Below are positions 9,499 through 17,744 of a stretch of DNA of 57,783 nucleotides, in pieces (position 1 is the stretch's first letter; each line of letters begins with the position of its first letter). The stretch lies in contig CALIRO010000067.1 of NCBI GenBank assembly GCA_938042245.1, forward strand, positions 1-57,783. Direction: 5' to 3'. A model generated the notes under the pieces. The model saw nothing but the letters and a program-made list of their open reading frames with translations, ran no database searches and had not been told where the DNA came from. The position numbers and the translations under genes are program-made. The stretch comes from an uncultured Thermoguttaceae bacterium (GTDB lineage: Bacteria > Planctomycetota > Planctomycetia > Pirellulales > Thermoguttaceae).

Positions 9499-10989
9499 CT
9501 ATTCTCCTAGGGTCGATTTGCGGCGGAGGATGTGGTGGTAATGTTGGGCAAACCGGTGGGCCTCGTCCCGGACGTATTGCAAAAGGCGCAGGGCGAAGCT
9601 ATGTCGGCTAAGTCGCATCGGTTCCGCCTGGCCCATCCGATAAAGCAGTTCTTCCCGTTTGGCCAAGGCCAGCACCAGGGGGGGCTGCAGATGCAACGTC
9701 TCAAATGCTTCCATGGCAGCATGGAGCTGACCCGGCCCCCCGTCTATCAACAAAAGGTCCGGCCAAGGTTGGCCCTCTTCCTGAAGCCGATAAAACCGCC
9801 GAAACACTACCTCCCGGATCGCCCCGTAATCGTCGCCACCTTGGGTCGTACGGATGCGATACCGTTTGTAGCCCGGTTTAAACGGCAGGCCGTCGATAAA
9901 CTGGACCAAGGCGGCCACCGTTTCCGTACCGGCCAGATGCGCAATGTCGATTCCCTCGATGGTTCGCGGCGCCTGGGTCAATTGAAAGACCTTCTTCAGT
10001 CCCAGGAGGCCTCGACGAGGATCGACATGGAAGACTTCCGGCTGCACATGGGTGTCCAATTCGCCCCGCTGATCCAGAGTTTCCAGGGCTCGGATTTCGT
10101 CTCGTAACCGGGCCGCCTCTTCAAAACGAAGCTCTTTGGCCGCCGACGCCATCTCTTTGCGCATCTCCTCCAGCAGGCGCTGTTTCTGACCCTCTAAGAA
10201 GCGCATCAACCGCCGGATATCTTTCCGGTACTCTTCTTTACTGATCCGCATATTACACGGCGCAGAGCACTGCTGAATGGAACCCAAGATACAAGGCCGA
10301 TACCATCGCCACCGTTCGTCGCCCTCCCGAATGTCCAAGCTACAGGTCCGGAAACGGAAGATTTTTTGGAGGACCTGAATGGCGCCCCGGAGGCCGGAGG
10401 CGCTGCCAAAAGGTCCATATAACTTTGTTCCCCTCTCCTTGGGCTCCCGAGTAAACATCACCCGGGGAAAATCCTCCCGAATAAAAATCTCCAAATAGGG
10501 AAAGGTTTTGTCGTCTTTAAGTTCTCGATTGTAGGGCGGCTGAATATCTTTGATCAGTCGGGCTTCCAGCAAAAGGGCATCCACTTCGCTTTCCGTTTGG
10601 ATGTAATCCAAATCTCGAATTTCCCGCACCAGGGAAGCAGTACGGGGATCTTCGGCGGCCGCTTTCAAAAAGTAACTGCCCGCTCGATTGCGTAAATCCT
10701 TGGCTTTGCCCACATAAAGAACCCGGCCTGCGGCATCCTTCATCAAATACACCCCCGGCGCATGAGGAAAAGAGCGGACTTTTTCGGCCGGGTCGATCGG
10801 CTCGGTCGAACCAGCAGCCTGCAGCCTCTGGTCCGAAGGCGAAACGTCCGGAACCTTCGCAGCCTCTTCCGACCGATCCGCGGAAGTATCCACCACCGAA
10901 TCGGCCCCCACCGGGCTGGAAGAGCTTCCTTGTCGCTTTTTGCGGCTCATGGGGCCAAACTGCCTGACAAGAAACGGCAAAGATCCCAA
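9499..10989 (-). CDS. uvrC: UvrC excinuclease subunit lacking the C-terminal HhH region
   Basis: UvrC makes both incisions in UvrABC nucleotide excision repair. Order here: a disordered 70-residue N-terminal extension; GIY-YIG nuclease domain (APGVYLMKD near 77-85, LYVGKAKDLRNR near 91-102); the UvrB-contacting UVR motif (RFEEAARLRDEIRALE); and the RNase H-like nuclease with EGIDIAH, LLIDGGPGQL and RDEAHRFAQHYHH. Family members are usually near 600 residues and end in tandem helix-hairpin-helix DNA-binding motifs. This 496-residue protein stops at the point where the HhH should begin, and no HhH-like sequence follows in any nearby frame. The start is uncertain: TTG 10989 or ATG 10950. The gene is alone on the minus strand. 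Confidence 0.9.
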   Translation of the reverse strand: MGSLPFLVRQFGPMSRKKRQGSSSSPVGADSVVDTSADRSEEAAKVPDVSPSDQRLQAAGSTEPIDPAEKVRSFPHAPGVYLMKDAAGRVLYVGKAKDLRNRAGSYFLKAAAEDPRTASLVREIRDLDYIQTESEVDALLLEARLIKDIQPPYNRELKDDKTFPYLEIFIREDFPRVMFTREPKERGTKLYGPFGSASGLRGAIQVLQKIFRFRTCSLDIREGDERWRWYRPCILGSIQQCSAPCNMRISKEEYRKDIRRLMRFLEGQKQRLLEEMRKEMASAAKELRFEEAARLRDEIRALETLDQRGELDTHVQPEVFHVDPRRGLLGLKKVFQLTQAPRTIEGIDIAHLAGTETVAALVQFIDGLPFKPGYKRYRIRTTQGGDDYGAIREVVFRRFYRLQEEGQPWPDLLLIDGGPGQLHAAMEAFETLHLQPPLVLALAKREELLYRMGQAEPMRLSRHSFALRLLQYVRDEAHRFAQHYHHILRRKSTLGE

Positions 10990-11717
10990 CGGGAAAGATC
11001 ACACTCTGCTAAGGCTTCCTTTTACTTTGTCCACTGCAGTCGGGGGAATTGTTCCAGGTAAAACCTACTGCCCCAAAACCCCTTACCAATTATATCCGGA
11101 CAAGACTTTTTTATCCGACGGGACTCCTTTGCGCCCTCCCCAGGTATCCCAGGAAAGGGCAGAACGGGACGAAATCCCCTCTTTTTTATAGTATTCACAC
11201 CCCCCTAAATGGTGTATTGCCTCTTTTGGAGCATTCCAGACCGGCAGAACCGGGGCACAGAACCCGTTGTCAGGTCGGCTCGGACAGTGGCCGGACTGCC
11301 CAAAATTCAAGCGGAATTTCCATTTCTTCGGACAGAAGACTGGCTTCCCTTCTGGGTTGGGCAGGGCCAAGCAGGCTGCCGCCGGTCTGATGGGTCCCAG
11401 CCGCAGTGGCCGGAAAGATTTCAGGAGGTTGTTGATTGACAATGGAAATCTAGCCTAGTTATACTAATTTTATGAGTCTGGCCCCCAGCTCCGGTGGTAG
11501 AAACTGGGGCCGCCTAAAGAAGCTGGCAGGGAGGAGTTGGGCTGGGCGATCCGTGGCTTGTCTAGAATGGCTAGGCGGCAATCGAGGCCGTCGGTTAAAA
11601 ACTCGTAACACGTTGGGTGGGCTTTGGAACGATAGCAAGGAAGACGCTCTAAAGCCTGGTGGGGTTTTGTAGTCGGCTTGGAGAACCCCCGAAGACTTCT
11701 GAGGGAAAGGTGCGGAC
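10990..11717. other. Divergent intergenic region
   Basis: 728 bases between uvrC (minus) and the membrane/coiled-coil gene (plus). Several short frames overlap without domains. A good sigma-70-like promoter at 11436-11465 faces right and would give a leader of about 245 bases. Confidence 0.45.
11436..11465 (+). promoter_or_regulatory. Sigma-70-type promoter
   Basis: TTGACA (11436-11441, perfect -35) and TATACT (11460-11465, -10) are separated by 18 bases. It faces the membrane/coiled-coil gene at 11718. Confidence 0.55.
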
Positions 11718-12605
11718 ATGAATCTGCTAGGCAAAATTTTTACCGTGCTCATTTTCATCATGAGTTTGGTTTTTATGTCCTTTGCGCTGGCGGTCTATTC
11801 CGCGCATAAAAACTGGCGGGACCTTGTCCTGCTCTCTAGCGAGGAAGCCGCCAAGGCGGGAAAACCGATCGGCTTAAAATGGCAGTTAGAGCATGCCAAA
11901 AAATTGCAAGAGGAGTTGGAAAATCAAAATGCCAGGTTAAAAAAGGAGCTCGAGATAGAAAAAGACGCCCGCCAAAATGACGTCAGCAAACTAAAGACCG
12001 AGTTGGTAGAAATGAAAGAGGAGAACAAAAAGCTCGAAGAGGCCATCAAAGAAGTAACCACCGAAAAAAATATCGCTACCCAAACTCTAGAAAAGCTCGC
12101 CACGCATAACAAGAAGCTATCCGAGGATACCTCCGATCTATGGCAAAAATGGATGGACGCCTTGAAACAGCGCGACGAGATTGCCGATCGGCTGACTAAG
12201 GCCACCGTCCAACTTCAGCAAGCCGAGGGGGAGCTGGCCCGGCTAAAGGATAAATTAGTGCAGGTCACAAAACAATATACAGATGCCTTGGCCGTCCTGC
12301 AACTGTTCGGTCTAAACTCCGATCCGGATTATTACAAAGTCGCCGCAGTCCAAGGATTAGTTACGGCCGTGCGGGCCAATGGCCTAGTAGAAATCTCCAT
12401 CGGCTCTGATGATGGCCTGCGCAAAGGAGGCATCCTGCGGGTGATTCGAGCCGATGGCAGCATGTATCTAGGACAAATTAAAGTCCTGGAAACCCAGCCG
12501 GATCGGGCTGTTTGTCGCATTGTCCCAGGCTCCCAGCAAGGGGCTATCCAACCCGGCGATAAAGTACGGAGCGACCTGAGCGATGTCCTCACCAGTGCTA
12601 ACTAA
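11718..12605 (+). CDS. Membrane-anchored coiled-coil protein, unknown function
   Basis: 295 residues. One N-terminal membrane segment (about 7-28) is followed by a very long Glu/Lys-rich coiled coil (about 50-195, with runs such as EELENQNARLKKELEIEKD) and a compact C-terminal domain (about 210-290) rich in beta-strand patterns (VTAVRANGLVEISIGSDDG, GDKVRSDL). The layout resembles proteins tethered to a membrane with a periplasmic beta-domain. I do not recognise a named family beyond a planctomycete-type hypothetical. AGGGAAAGG precedes the ATG. The end overlaps the next gene by 23 bases, so the two are probably co-translated and their products may work together. Confidence 0.8.
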   Translation: MNLLGKIFTVLIFIMSLVFMSFALAVYSAHKNWRDLVLLSSEEAAKAGKPIGLKWQLEHAKKLQEELENQNARLKKELEIEKDARQNDVSKLKTELVEMKEENKKLEEAIKEVTTEKNIATQTLEKLATHNKKLSEDTSDLWQKWMDALKQRDEIADRLTKATVQLQQAEGELARLKDKLVQVTKQYTDALAVLQLFGLNSDPDYYKVAAVQGLVTAVRANGLVEISIGSDDGLRKGGILRVIRADGSMYLGQIKVLETQPDRAVCRIVPGSQQGAIQPGDKVRSDLSDVLTSAN

Positions 12606-12831
12606 CCCCCAAGGCCAAGCCTACAGCAAACCCCGGCCGGATGTTTACACGGTGTTACTGGCTTTGGCCATCTTGGCTCTTATCGGCGCGATCGTCCTGT
12701 TGTATCTGGAAATGCAGCGATTCGAGTTCGATCTGAAAGCGCCCGCTCCGGCAACGGGGAGTCGAAGCGTCCGTTCGGCGGAACAGGGCCTTGCCTTCCC
12801 CAAAATGCCAGCCCCCTTTCTGCCTGGCTAA
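12583..12831 (+). CDS. Small single-pass membrane protein
   Basis: 82 residues with one strong membrane segment (about 24-44, LALAILALIGAIVLLYLEMQ) between a short polar N-terminus and a Pro/Ala-rich tail. The start overlaps the end of the coiled-coil membrane gene by 23 bases in another frame, a typical sign of translational coupling. I recognise no family. A partner role for the upstream protein is the main inference. Confidence 0.7.
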   Translation: MSSPVLTNPQGQAYSKPRPDVYTVLLALAILALIGAIVLLYLEMQRFEFDLKAPAPATGSRSVRSAEQGLAFPKMPAPFLPG

Positions 12832-12854
12832 ACCGCTGGAGCTTCCGGCAGTTC

Positions 12855-12876
12855 TGCCCAAGCAACGGGCTTTTTT
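12855..12876 (+). terminator. Weak rho-independent terminator
   Basis: GCCC (12856-12859) and GGGC (12867-12870) form a four-pair stem with a seven-base loop, directly followed by six T. It lies 24 bases after the small membrane protein stop. Confidence 0.35.
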
Positions 12877-13072
12877 GGCTCGGGTACTGCCCCGCAAAAG
12901 CAATCCCGATCCCAAAACCTCTGTCCACTGCATGAGTTTTGTATCCTTTGCCGCCGGCAGGCCTCAGCCGAAACAGCAGTTCGCGAGTCGGATACTGCCA
13001 AAGGAATGGGTTTTTTATCTTTTCTGTCTGGGAAGGCTAGGGTTCCTACTTGGTCCGAGCAGGCAGGAGTTC

Positions 13073-14170
13073 TTAGGCGGGCGCCAATTCCCGGGACACC
13101 GGCCGGTACAGGCTATCTCGCTCCACAGGTTGCCGACCGGTTTGCCCAATCAAATAGCAAATCTCCTCCACCGAAAGGCTTTGCGGAGCGGTAGAACCGG
13201 CTTCATGGTGGATGCGCTCCTGCCGAACAGTACCCTCGAAGTCATTGGCGCCGTAAGCTAAGGCGGTCTGAGCCACCCCCACCCCCAGAGAGATCCAATA
13301 CGCCTTTAGATGAGCAATATTGTCCAGCATTAGTCGGCTGACGGCCATCGTGCGCAGATCATCCAAGCCGGTTGGCCCCGGCAAATGGGCTAACCGGGTG
13401 TGGGCCGGATGAAACGCCAGCGGCACAAACGCCAAAAAACCGCCCGTCTCGTCCTGGAGTTCCCGTAGCCGGATGAGATGATCAATCCGCTCGGCCGGCG
13501 TTTCTAAATGGCCGTAAAGCATGGTCGCGTTGGACCGGAGGCCCAGCCGATGGGCTTCCCGGTGTACAAATAGCCAGGTCTGGGCGTCGATCTTCCGGGG
13601 GGTAATCTGCCGGCGAACTCGGTCGGCAAAAATTTCCGCCCCACCCCCCGGCAAACTGCCCAAACCTACCTGAATCAGATCCTCCAAGATGGCCCGAATC
13701 GCTCGGCCCGTCTGGTGGGCAAACCAGGCAATCTCTACAGCCGTCCAAGCCTTCAAATGCAATCGGGGAAACGCCTCGTGCACCAGACGCACTATTTCCC
13801 GATACCACCGGTAGGGTTGTTCGGGATGGAGGGCGCCGACAATATGCAACTCTGTACAACCTGCTTCGGCCGCCTCCTGCGCCTGGGCCAATACCTGCTC
13901 GACCGTCATGGTAAAAGTGTCTGGATCGCCCGGGGATCGGCTATAGGCGCATATCGGACATCGCAGCGCACAAAGATTCGTCGGGTTCAGGTGGGCGTTT
14001 CGCACATAATAGACTACCTCCCCATGAAGCCGACGGCAAACCTCATCGGCCCATCGGCCCACCCGATGCAAACTCAACTCCGGATCGAATAAATACTGGC
14101 CCTCCTCGGCCGAAAGCCGACGCCCCGCAGCTATCTTCGCTTCGATCCGCTCCCAGACCCGCCAATCCAT
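13073..14170 (-). CDS. mqnE: Aminofutalosine synthase (radical SAM)
   Basis: MqnE joins 3-[(1-carboxyvinyl)oxy]benzoate to SAM-derived adenosine to give aminofutalosine in the futalosine route to menaquinone. The radical-SAM cluster cysteines are C67, C71 and C74 (CALRCPIC). Family landmarks follow: HIVGALHPEQPYRWY, LHLKAWTAVEI, LPGGGAEIFADRVR and MLYGHLETPAERIDHL. At 365 residues it has family length. GGAAGGGG precedes the ATG. Upstream on the same strand is a UbiA-type prenyltransferase, the expected later step of the pathway, separated by 232 bases that contain an inserted R1 element. MqnC is the closest alternative, but the LPGGGAE and HPEQP signatures favour MqnE. Confidence 0.9.
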   Translation of the reverse strand: MDWRVWERIEAKIAAGRRLSAEEGQYLFDPELSLHRVGRWADEVCRRLHGEVVYYVRNAHLNPTNLCALRCPICAYSRSPGDPDTFTMTVEQVLAQAQEAAEAGCTELHIVGALHPEQPYRWYREIVRLVHEAFPRLHLKAWTAVEIAWFAHQTGRAIRAILEDLIQVGLGSLPGGGAEIFADRVRRQITPRKIDAQTWLFVHREAHRLGLRSNATMLYGHLETPAERIDHLIRLRELQDETGGFLAFVPLAFHPAHTRLAHLPGPTGLDDLRTMAVSRLMLDNIAHLKAYWISLGVGVAQTALAYGANDFEGTVRQERIHHEAGSTAPQSLSVEEICYLIGQTGRQPVERDSLYRPVSRELAPA

Positions 14171-14191
14171 CCAAACCCCTTCCGAAAAATC

Positions 14192-14353
14192 GTAATATTG
14201 CAGCTCACTGCATGAGGTTCTTGTTTTTAGGGAGAATTCCTCCCAGTGTCATTCCCGCGCAAGCCGGACTCCAGCAGGCAAAACTCCCTTGGAAAAACGG
14301 GATTTCTACCCTCGTAGGAAATGTCAGGTTGCTTCATTCGGCTGCAATATGAC
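14192..14353 (+). repeat. R1 MITE-like element, copy A (with 8-bp target duplication)
   Basis: A 162-base element bounded by inverted ends: GTAATATTGCAGC (14192-14204) and its near-perfect complement ending at 14353 (12 of 13 positions). It is flanked by the direct repeat GAAAAATC at 14184-14191 and 14354-14361, the mark of an insertion. Inside is the family core TGTCATTCCCGCG. It lies between mqnE and the prenyltransferase gene. Confidence 0.8.
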
Positions 14354-14402
14354 GAAAAATCTTCTGCACCAAAAGGAAGCTTTCCCTGATAACGTGGGCT
14401 GC

Positions 14403-15287
14403 CTACCACCACAGATCCGCCAGTCCCACCGCCAGCAGACCCAAACCAATTACCGCATTAACATGGAAAAAGGCCTGATTGACCCGGCTGAGATCGTCCG
14501 GTCGAACCAGGGCGTGTTCATACGCCAGCAAGGCGGCAATAACTAAAAGTCCAGTGTAAAAAATTTCCCCAAACCACGGAAACACCATCGGCAACCCCGC
14601 CAGCACCACCACCATACCGGCATGGCAGAGTTTGGCCAGTTGCAAGGCGGCTGGTACACCAAGCCGAGCTGGAATGCTGTATAAATGCATCCTTCTATCA
14701 AATTCCACATCCTGACAGGCATACAAGATATCGAATCCAGCTACCCATAGGAGCACAGCCCCAGCTAAAACCACCGGCGCCCAGGCCAACTCGGCCCGAA
14801 TGGCCACCCAGGCCGCCATCGGCGCCAGCATCAACGCCGCCCCTAACCAAAAATGCGACAGCACCGTAAACCGCTTCGTATAACTATACATAAACAAGAA
14901 GGCCAACACCGGGGCCGACGCATAAATCGGCCAGCGGTTGGGTAAAAACAAAAGCGTCGATGCCACAAATCCCACCGAACACAGAATCGTAAACACCCAA
15001 ACCGCCGCCGGGCTTAACCGACCGGTTACCAAATGCCGATCGGCTGTTCGTGGGTTCAAGGCGTCCAACTTCCGATCCGCTAGCCGATTGAACGCCATCG
15101 CCCCACTTCGAGCAGTTACCATACAGGCTAGCAGACCCACCAGGTCCTGCCACCGGAAGGCAATGGGGGGATCGGCCTTTGCCCCGTCTGCCCAGGCCAT
15201 CGCCGCCGCCAACAGCGCAAAAGGCATGGCAAACAGCGTATGACTAAATCGGATCAGTTCCAATAGCTCCCGGACTTTCCGAAACAT
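14403..15287 (-). CDS. mqnP: UbiA-family prenyltransferase (menaquinone, MqnP-like)
   Basis: An integral membrane enzyme that attaches a polyprenyl chain to an aromatic acid. The Asp-rich Mg/diphosphate motif NRLADRKLDALNPRTADRH lies near residues 67-84, and a second motif includes YACQDVEFDRRMHLYSIP. Seven to nine membrane segments fill the 294 residues. It sits between an AraD-like gene and mqnE, all on the minus strand. Together with mqnE this supports the role of the 4-hydroxybenzoate-type transferase of the futalosine pathway (MqnP) rather than ubiquinone synthesis. No clear ribosome site precedes the ATG. Specific assignment to MqnP over UbiA is inference from context. Confidence 0.85.
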   Translation of the reverse strand: MFRKVRELLELIRFSHTLFAMPFALLAAAMAWADGAKADPPIAFRWQDLVGLLACMVTARSGAMAFNRLADRKLDALNPRTADRHLVTGRLSPAAVWVFTILCSVGFVASTLLFLPNRWPIYASAPVLAFLFMYSYTKRFTVLSHFWLGAALMLAPMAAWVAIRAELAWAPVVLAGAVLLWVAGFDILYACQDVEFDRRMHLYSIPARLGVPAALQLAKLCHAGMVVVLAGLPMVFPWFGEIFYTGLLVIAALLAYEHALVRPDDLSRVNQAFFHVNAVIGLGLLAVGLADLWW

Positions 15288-15341
15288 AGGCCATGGATAG
15301 GTGCAACAGGTCGGCTACCAGGCCAAGGAATCTCCCCCTTG

Positions 15342-16007
15342 CTACCTTTCGGGTGGCTTCTGTTGTCCATAGGTGGTATGGTAACGGGTAAACCACTTTT
15401 GGACCTCTTCCGGCGGCAACAGGCCAGGCTCCCCAAGCTGCAAAGCAAAAAAGACCGTCTTGGCTATCTCTTCGAGCATAACGGCGGATTTTAACGCCTC
15501 CCGAGCTGTAGGCCCCCAGACAAACACCCCATGATTGCCCAGCAGGATCGCCGGGGCCTGATTGCGATACTGCAAAATGGCCTGCCCAATATGATCCTCT
15601 TGATTATCTACATACGGAGTGCAAGGGATTTCCGCTCCAAACTGGTCGGCCATGGCCGTCAGACACATCGGAATCGGCCGCCCTACCGCTGCAAAGGCCG
15701 TCGCATACGGACTATGCGTATGAATCACCGCCCCAATGTCCGGAATATGGCGATACAGGAATAAGTGGTGCGGCAAATCCACACTCGGACGAAGGGTGCT
15801 GCCAAGGACCTGACCAGTGGCCAAATCCACCTCTACCAAATCCTCCGGGCGCAGCCGCTCATAGTCCACACCGGATGGTTTGATCACCAGCCGCCCCGTG
15901 GCCCGATCCAATCCGCTGGCATTGCCCGAATGCATACTGACCAACCCGGTCCGGAGCAACATCTGATTCACATAACAAACTTCCTCCCGAAGCTGTGTCA
16001 AATCCAT
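15342..16007 (-). CDS. AraD-like class II aldolase/epimerase
   Basis: A class II aldolase/adducin fold protein closest in pattern to L-ribulose-5-phosphate 4-epimerase. Visible landmarks are SGNASGLD, VIKPSGVDYERL, the zinc ligands in VIHTHSPYATAFAA and a third His in LLGNHGVFVWGPTA, and the family tail RYHTTYGQ. From ATG 16007 it has 221 residues; GTG 16040 would add 11. GAGG lies just upstream of the ATG. It is upstream of the prenyltransferase (54-base gap) and could share its transcript, although the sugar-phosphate reaction has no obvious link to menaquinone. L-fuculose phosphate aldolase is the main alternative. Confidence 0.8.
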   Translation of the reverse strand: MDLTQLREEVCYVNQMLLRTGLVSMHSGNASGLDRATGRLVIKPSGVDYERLRPEDLVEVDLATGQVLGSTLRPSVDLPHHLFLYRHIPDIGAVIHTHSPYATAFAAVGRPIPMCLTAMADQFGAEIPCTPYVDNQEDHIGQAILQYRNQAPAILLGNHGVFVWGPTAREALKSAVMLEEIAKTVFFALQLGEPGLLPPEEVQKWFTRYHTTYGQQKPPER

Positions 16008-16256
16008 CGCCTCGGCCCTCTGCCTCCAGATCCTCAACACCTTCCAAGGAACTCCCTTGGGAAATTGTTACTATTCTAGGAGGTTTATCAAGATAGCCCA
16101 CTCTAGATGCCATTAGGTTTTGGAGGCCAAGGGTGGAAATGGCCTTATGGACGATACCCCCTAACCAACAGAGAGGATTCCAAGGGTCCTTGGGTTAACC
16201 AGCGGTGGCAATAGGGCCCTGCCACAGCCCTTCTGAGGCAGGAGGAGAAAAAAAAC

Positions 16257-16418
16257 GTACCATTTCAGCCCAGTACAGTAGATTCCCAGTTTTTAGGAAA
16301 TGCCACCCCCTGTCATTCCTGCGTAAGGGGAAATCCAGAAAGCAAAAATCCGTCGAAAAAACTGGACTGCTGCTTTCCCAGCAATGGCAGGTTGCATCAT
16401 TCGGCTAAAATGTTACCC
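16257..16418 (+). repeat. R1 MITE-like element, copy B
   Basis: Starts GTACCATTTCAGCC and ends with GGCTAAAATGTTAC (12 of 14 complementary), plus CC. The internal core TGTCATTCC is followed by a stretch (16340-16400) that aligns closely with the reverse complement of copy D at 43946-44050. AAAAAAAC occurs on both sides (16249-16256 and 16419-16426), a possible 8-bp target duplication, though low-complexity. Confidence 0.75.
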
Positions 16419-16570
16419 AAAAAAACAAAGGTCTTAAGAGGGGTGAAATATACCAGACTCGTCGGAAAAACCCTCCTTGGAACCGTCTGAGCCAGGCCAC
16501 TGGCTTTCCAGTACGATCTCCCCCGAAGCCCAATTTTGGGGAGGTGGAGAGTTAGGAAGGGGCTTTAAAA

Positions 16571-16595
16571 ACACAAAAATACCCCCCTGGGGTAT
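16571..16595 (-). terminator. Rho-independent terminator (minus strand)
   Basis: A perfect seven-pair stem, ATACCCC (16579-16585) and GGGGTAT (16589-16595), with a three-base loop is followed on the minus strand by a T-rich run (16578-16571). It lies 46 bases after the stop of the small secreted protein at 16641. Confidence 0.7.
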
Positions 16596-16640
16596 CTTCA
16601 TGGCCCTGGGTTTGCACTAACATACCCCTAAAGGGAGGAT

Positions 16641-17069
16641 TTACCAAGGCCCCCGGATGTAGTAGTAGCCGAATTGGGTGGTATCATTTGGCCAAGGTGG
16701 GGTAGGCTGGAACATACCCCGATTATAGAAGCCTGGGGCAGGATAGCCGGGCTGAAATTGATGCGGAATCCCGGTCACCCGGGTATTGCCCACCCCCCAA
16801 CCCCAATTGGTTTGGGCTTTTGCCCTAGGGGGTACTACCACAGCCACTGGCATACCCCAGGCGGAATCATAATAGTAATGGTGCCAGGAACTGGATTGTG
16901 CACGACGCTGGGCCAGAGCACCCATGAGCGTCTGGTGCAACCGGGAATGATCGCCCCGGACAATGCTTCCGCCATTGGGACAACCCCTTGGGCAAGGATC
17001 GCCCGCCCAAAGCTGGGCGGCCAAAGTCAAGATACTTATTCCGACGGCTCCAAAAATCCAGTGTTTCAT
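16641..17069 (-). CDS. Small secreted Tyr/Pro/Gly-rich protein
   Basis: 142 residues with an N-terminal signal peptide (about 1-22, ending near LWAGD). A CPRGCPNGG motif follows, then a low-complexity mature part rich in Trp, Tyr, Pro and Gly (GWGVGNTR, PGYPAPGFYNRGMF) and ending YYYIRGPW. AAGGA precedes the ATG. No named family is recognised. Together with the neighbour at 17169 and the lipoprotein at 8782 it belongs to a compositional class of small exported planctomycete proteins. A role in the cell surface is plausible but not shown. It has its own terminator. Confidence 0.7.
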   Translation of the reverse strand: MKHWIFGAVGISILTLAAQLWAGDPCPRGCPNGGSIVRGDHSRLHQTLMGALAQRRAQSSSWHHYYYDSAWGMPVAVVVPPRAKAQTNWGWGVGNTRVTGIPHQFQPGYPAPGFYNRGMFQPTPPWPNDTTQFGYYYIRGPW

Positions 17070-17168
17070 GGGAAGGAAGTCCTTCGTCGCTAGTTTTGTT
17101 GATTATTTTGAGAAACAAAGTGATGAATCTATTGGCCTGGGACATCTTGACTAGGCATGTGGGAAATC

Positions 17169-17474
17169 TCAGTGCCACCAGACGCAGACCCGGGTCCGGC
17201 CATCCGTAGAATGATACACCCGGTATTTTCGATAATGTTTATAAAGAAACTCATGAGGGGCGAAGGGCTGATAAGTGATATAAGTGTAGCCTACCACCGG
17301 CGGTACAGGCCGAGGAGCTGGATATAGCTGCGCTCCCAACGGAGCGGGTCCTGGGTGCAAATAATATCCGTATCCATTTTGGAATGTTACATGGGTTCCG
17401 TCAGCCCCGGCAGCCCCTGCCAGCAGCCCCATCAGAACCAACCCCATTAGTGCCCAGAACATCTTTTGCCTCAT
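17169..17474 (-). CDS. Small secreted Tyr/Pro-rich protein
   Basis: 101 residues with a signal peptide (about 1-24, LMGLVLMGLLAGAAGADG). The mature part contains YGYYLHPGPAP and YTYITYQPFAPHEFLYKHY, then a basic Tyr-rich end (RKYRVYHSTDGRTRVCVWW). AGGAGG lies nine bases before the ATG, a strong ribosome site. From memory, similar sequences with the block YQPFAPHEFLYKHYRKY recur in planctomycetes without assigned function. It is upstream of the 16641 gene on the same strand, with a 100-base gap, so co-expression is possible. Confidence 0.72.
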   Translation of the reverse strand: MRQKMFWALMGLVLMGLLAGAAGADGTHVTFQNGYGYYLHPGPAPLGAQLYPAPRPVPPVVGYTYITYQPFAPHEFLYKHYRKYRVYHSTDGRTRVCVWWH

Positions 17475-17657
17475 CGGGTCTTTCCTCCTGAATTACGCGA
17501 AGGTTTCGTGGGATATACTCCTGGGGCGGAACCATACTGGCCCCTTTTGCCCCAGGGCGGGGGTCCCCATAACCTATGTCGGTTCTGGATCGGCAGGAGA
17601 GTAAATCTTTATGCCAGAGGTTAATCTGGCTTTCCACCCCGCCAGCGGAAATAGCTC

Positions 17658-17686
17658 TGGGCAGGAGCCAATACAATCGTTATAAT
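17658..17686 (+). promoter_or_regulatory. Sigma-70-type promoter for topoisomerase VI genes
   Basis: TGGGCA (17658-17663, four of six -35 positions) and a perfect TATAAT (17681-17686) are spaced by 17 bases. The start codon of the topoisomerase VI B gene lies 59 bases downstream. Confidence 0.5.
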
Positions 17687-17744
17687 CGATAAACTTTATA
17701 AAAGGGTAGATCTTTTCTCTCCCTATGGGCTGATAAAAAGCATC

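Larger units (their letters stand above)
16041..16640. other. 600-base intergenic region with R1 element and terminator
   Basis: Between the AraD-like gene and a small secreted protein gene. It contains a complete R1 element (16257-16418) and a minus-strand terminator (16571-16595), each annotated separately. No protein-coding frame is convincing. Confidence 0.5.
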
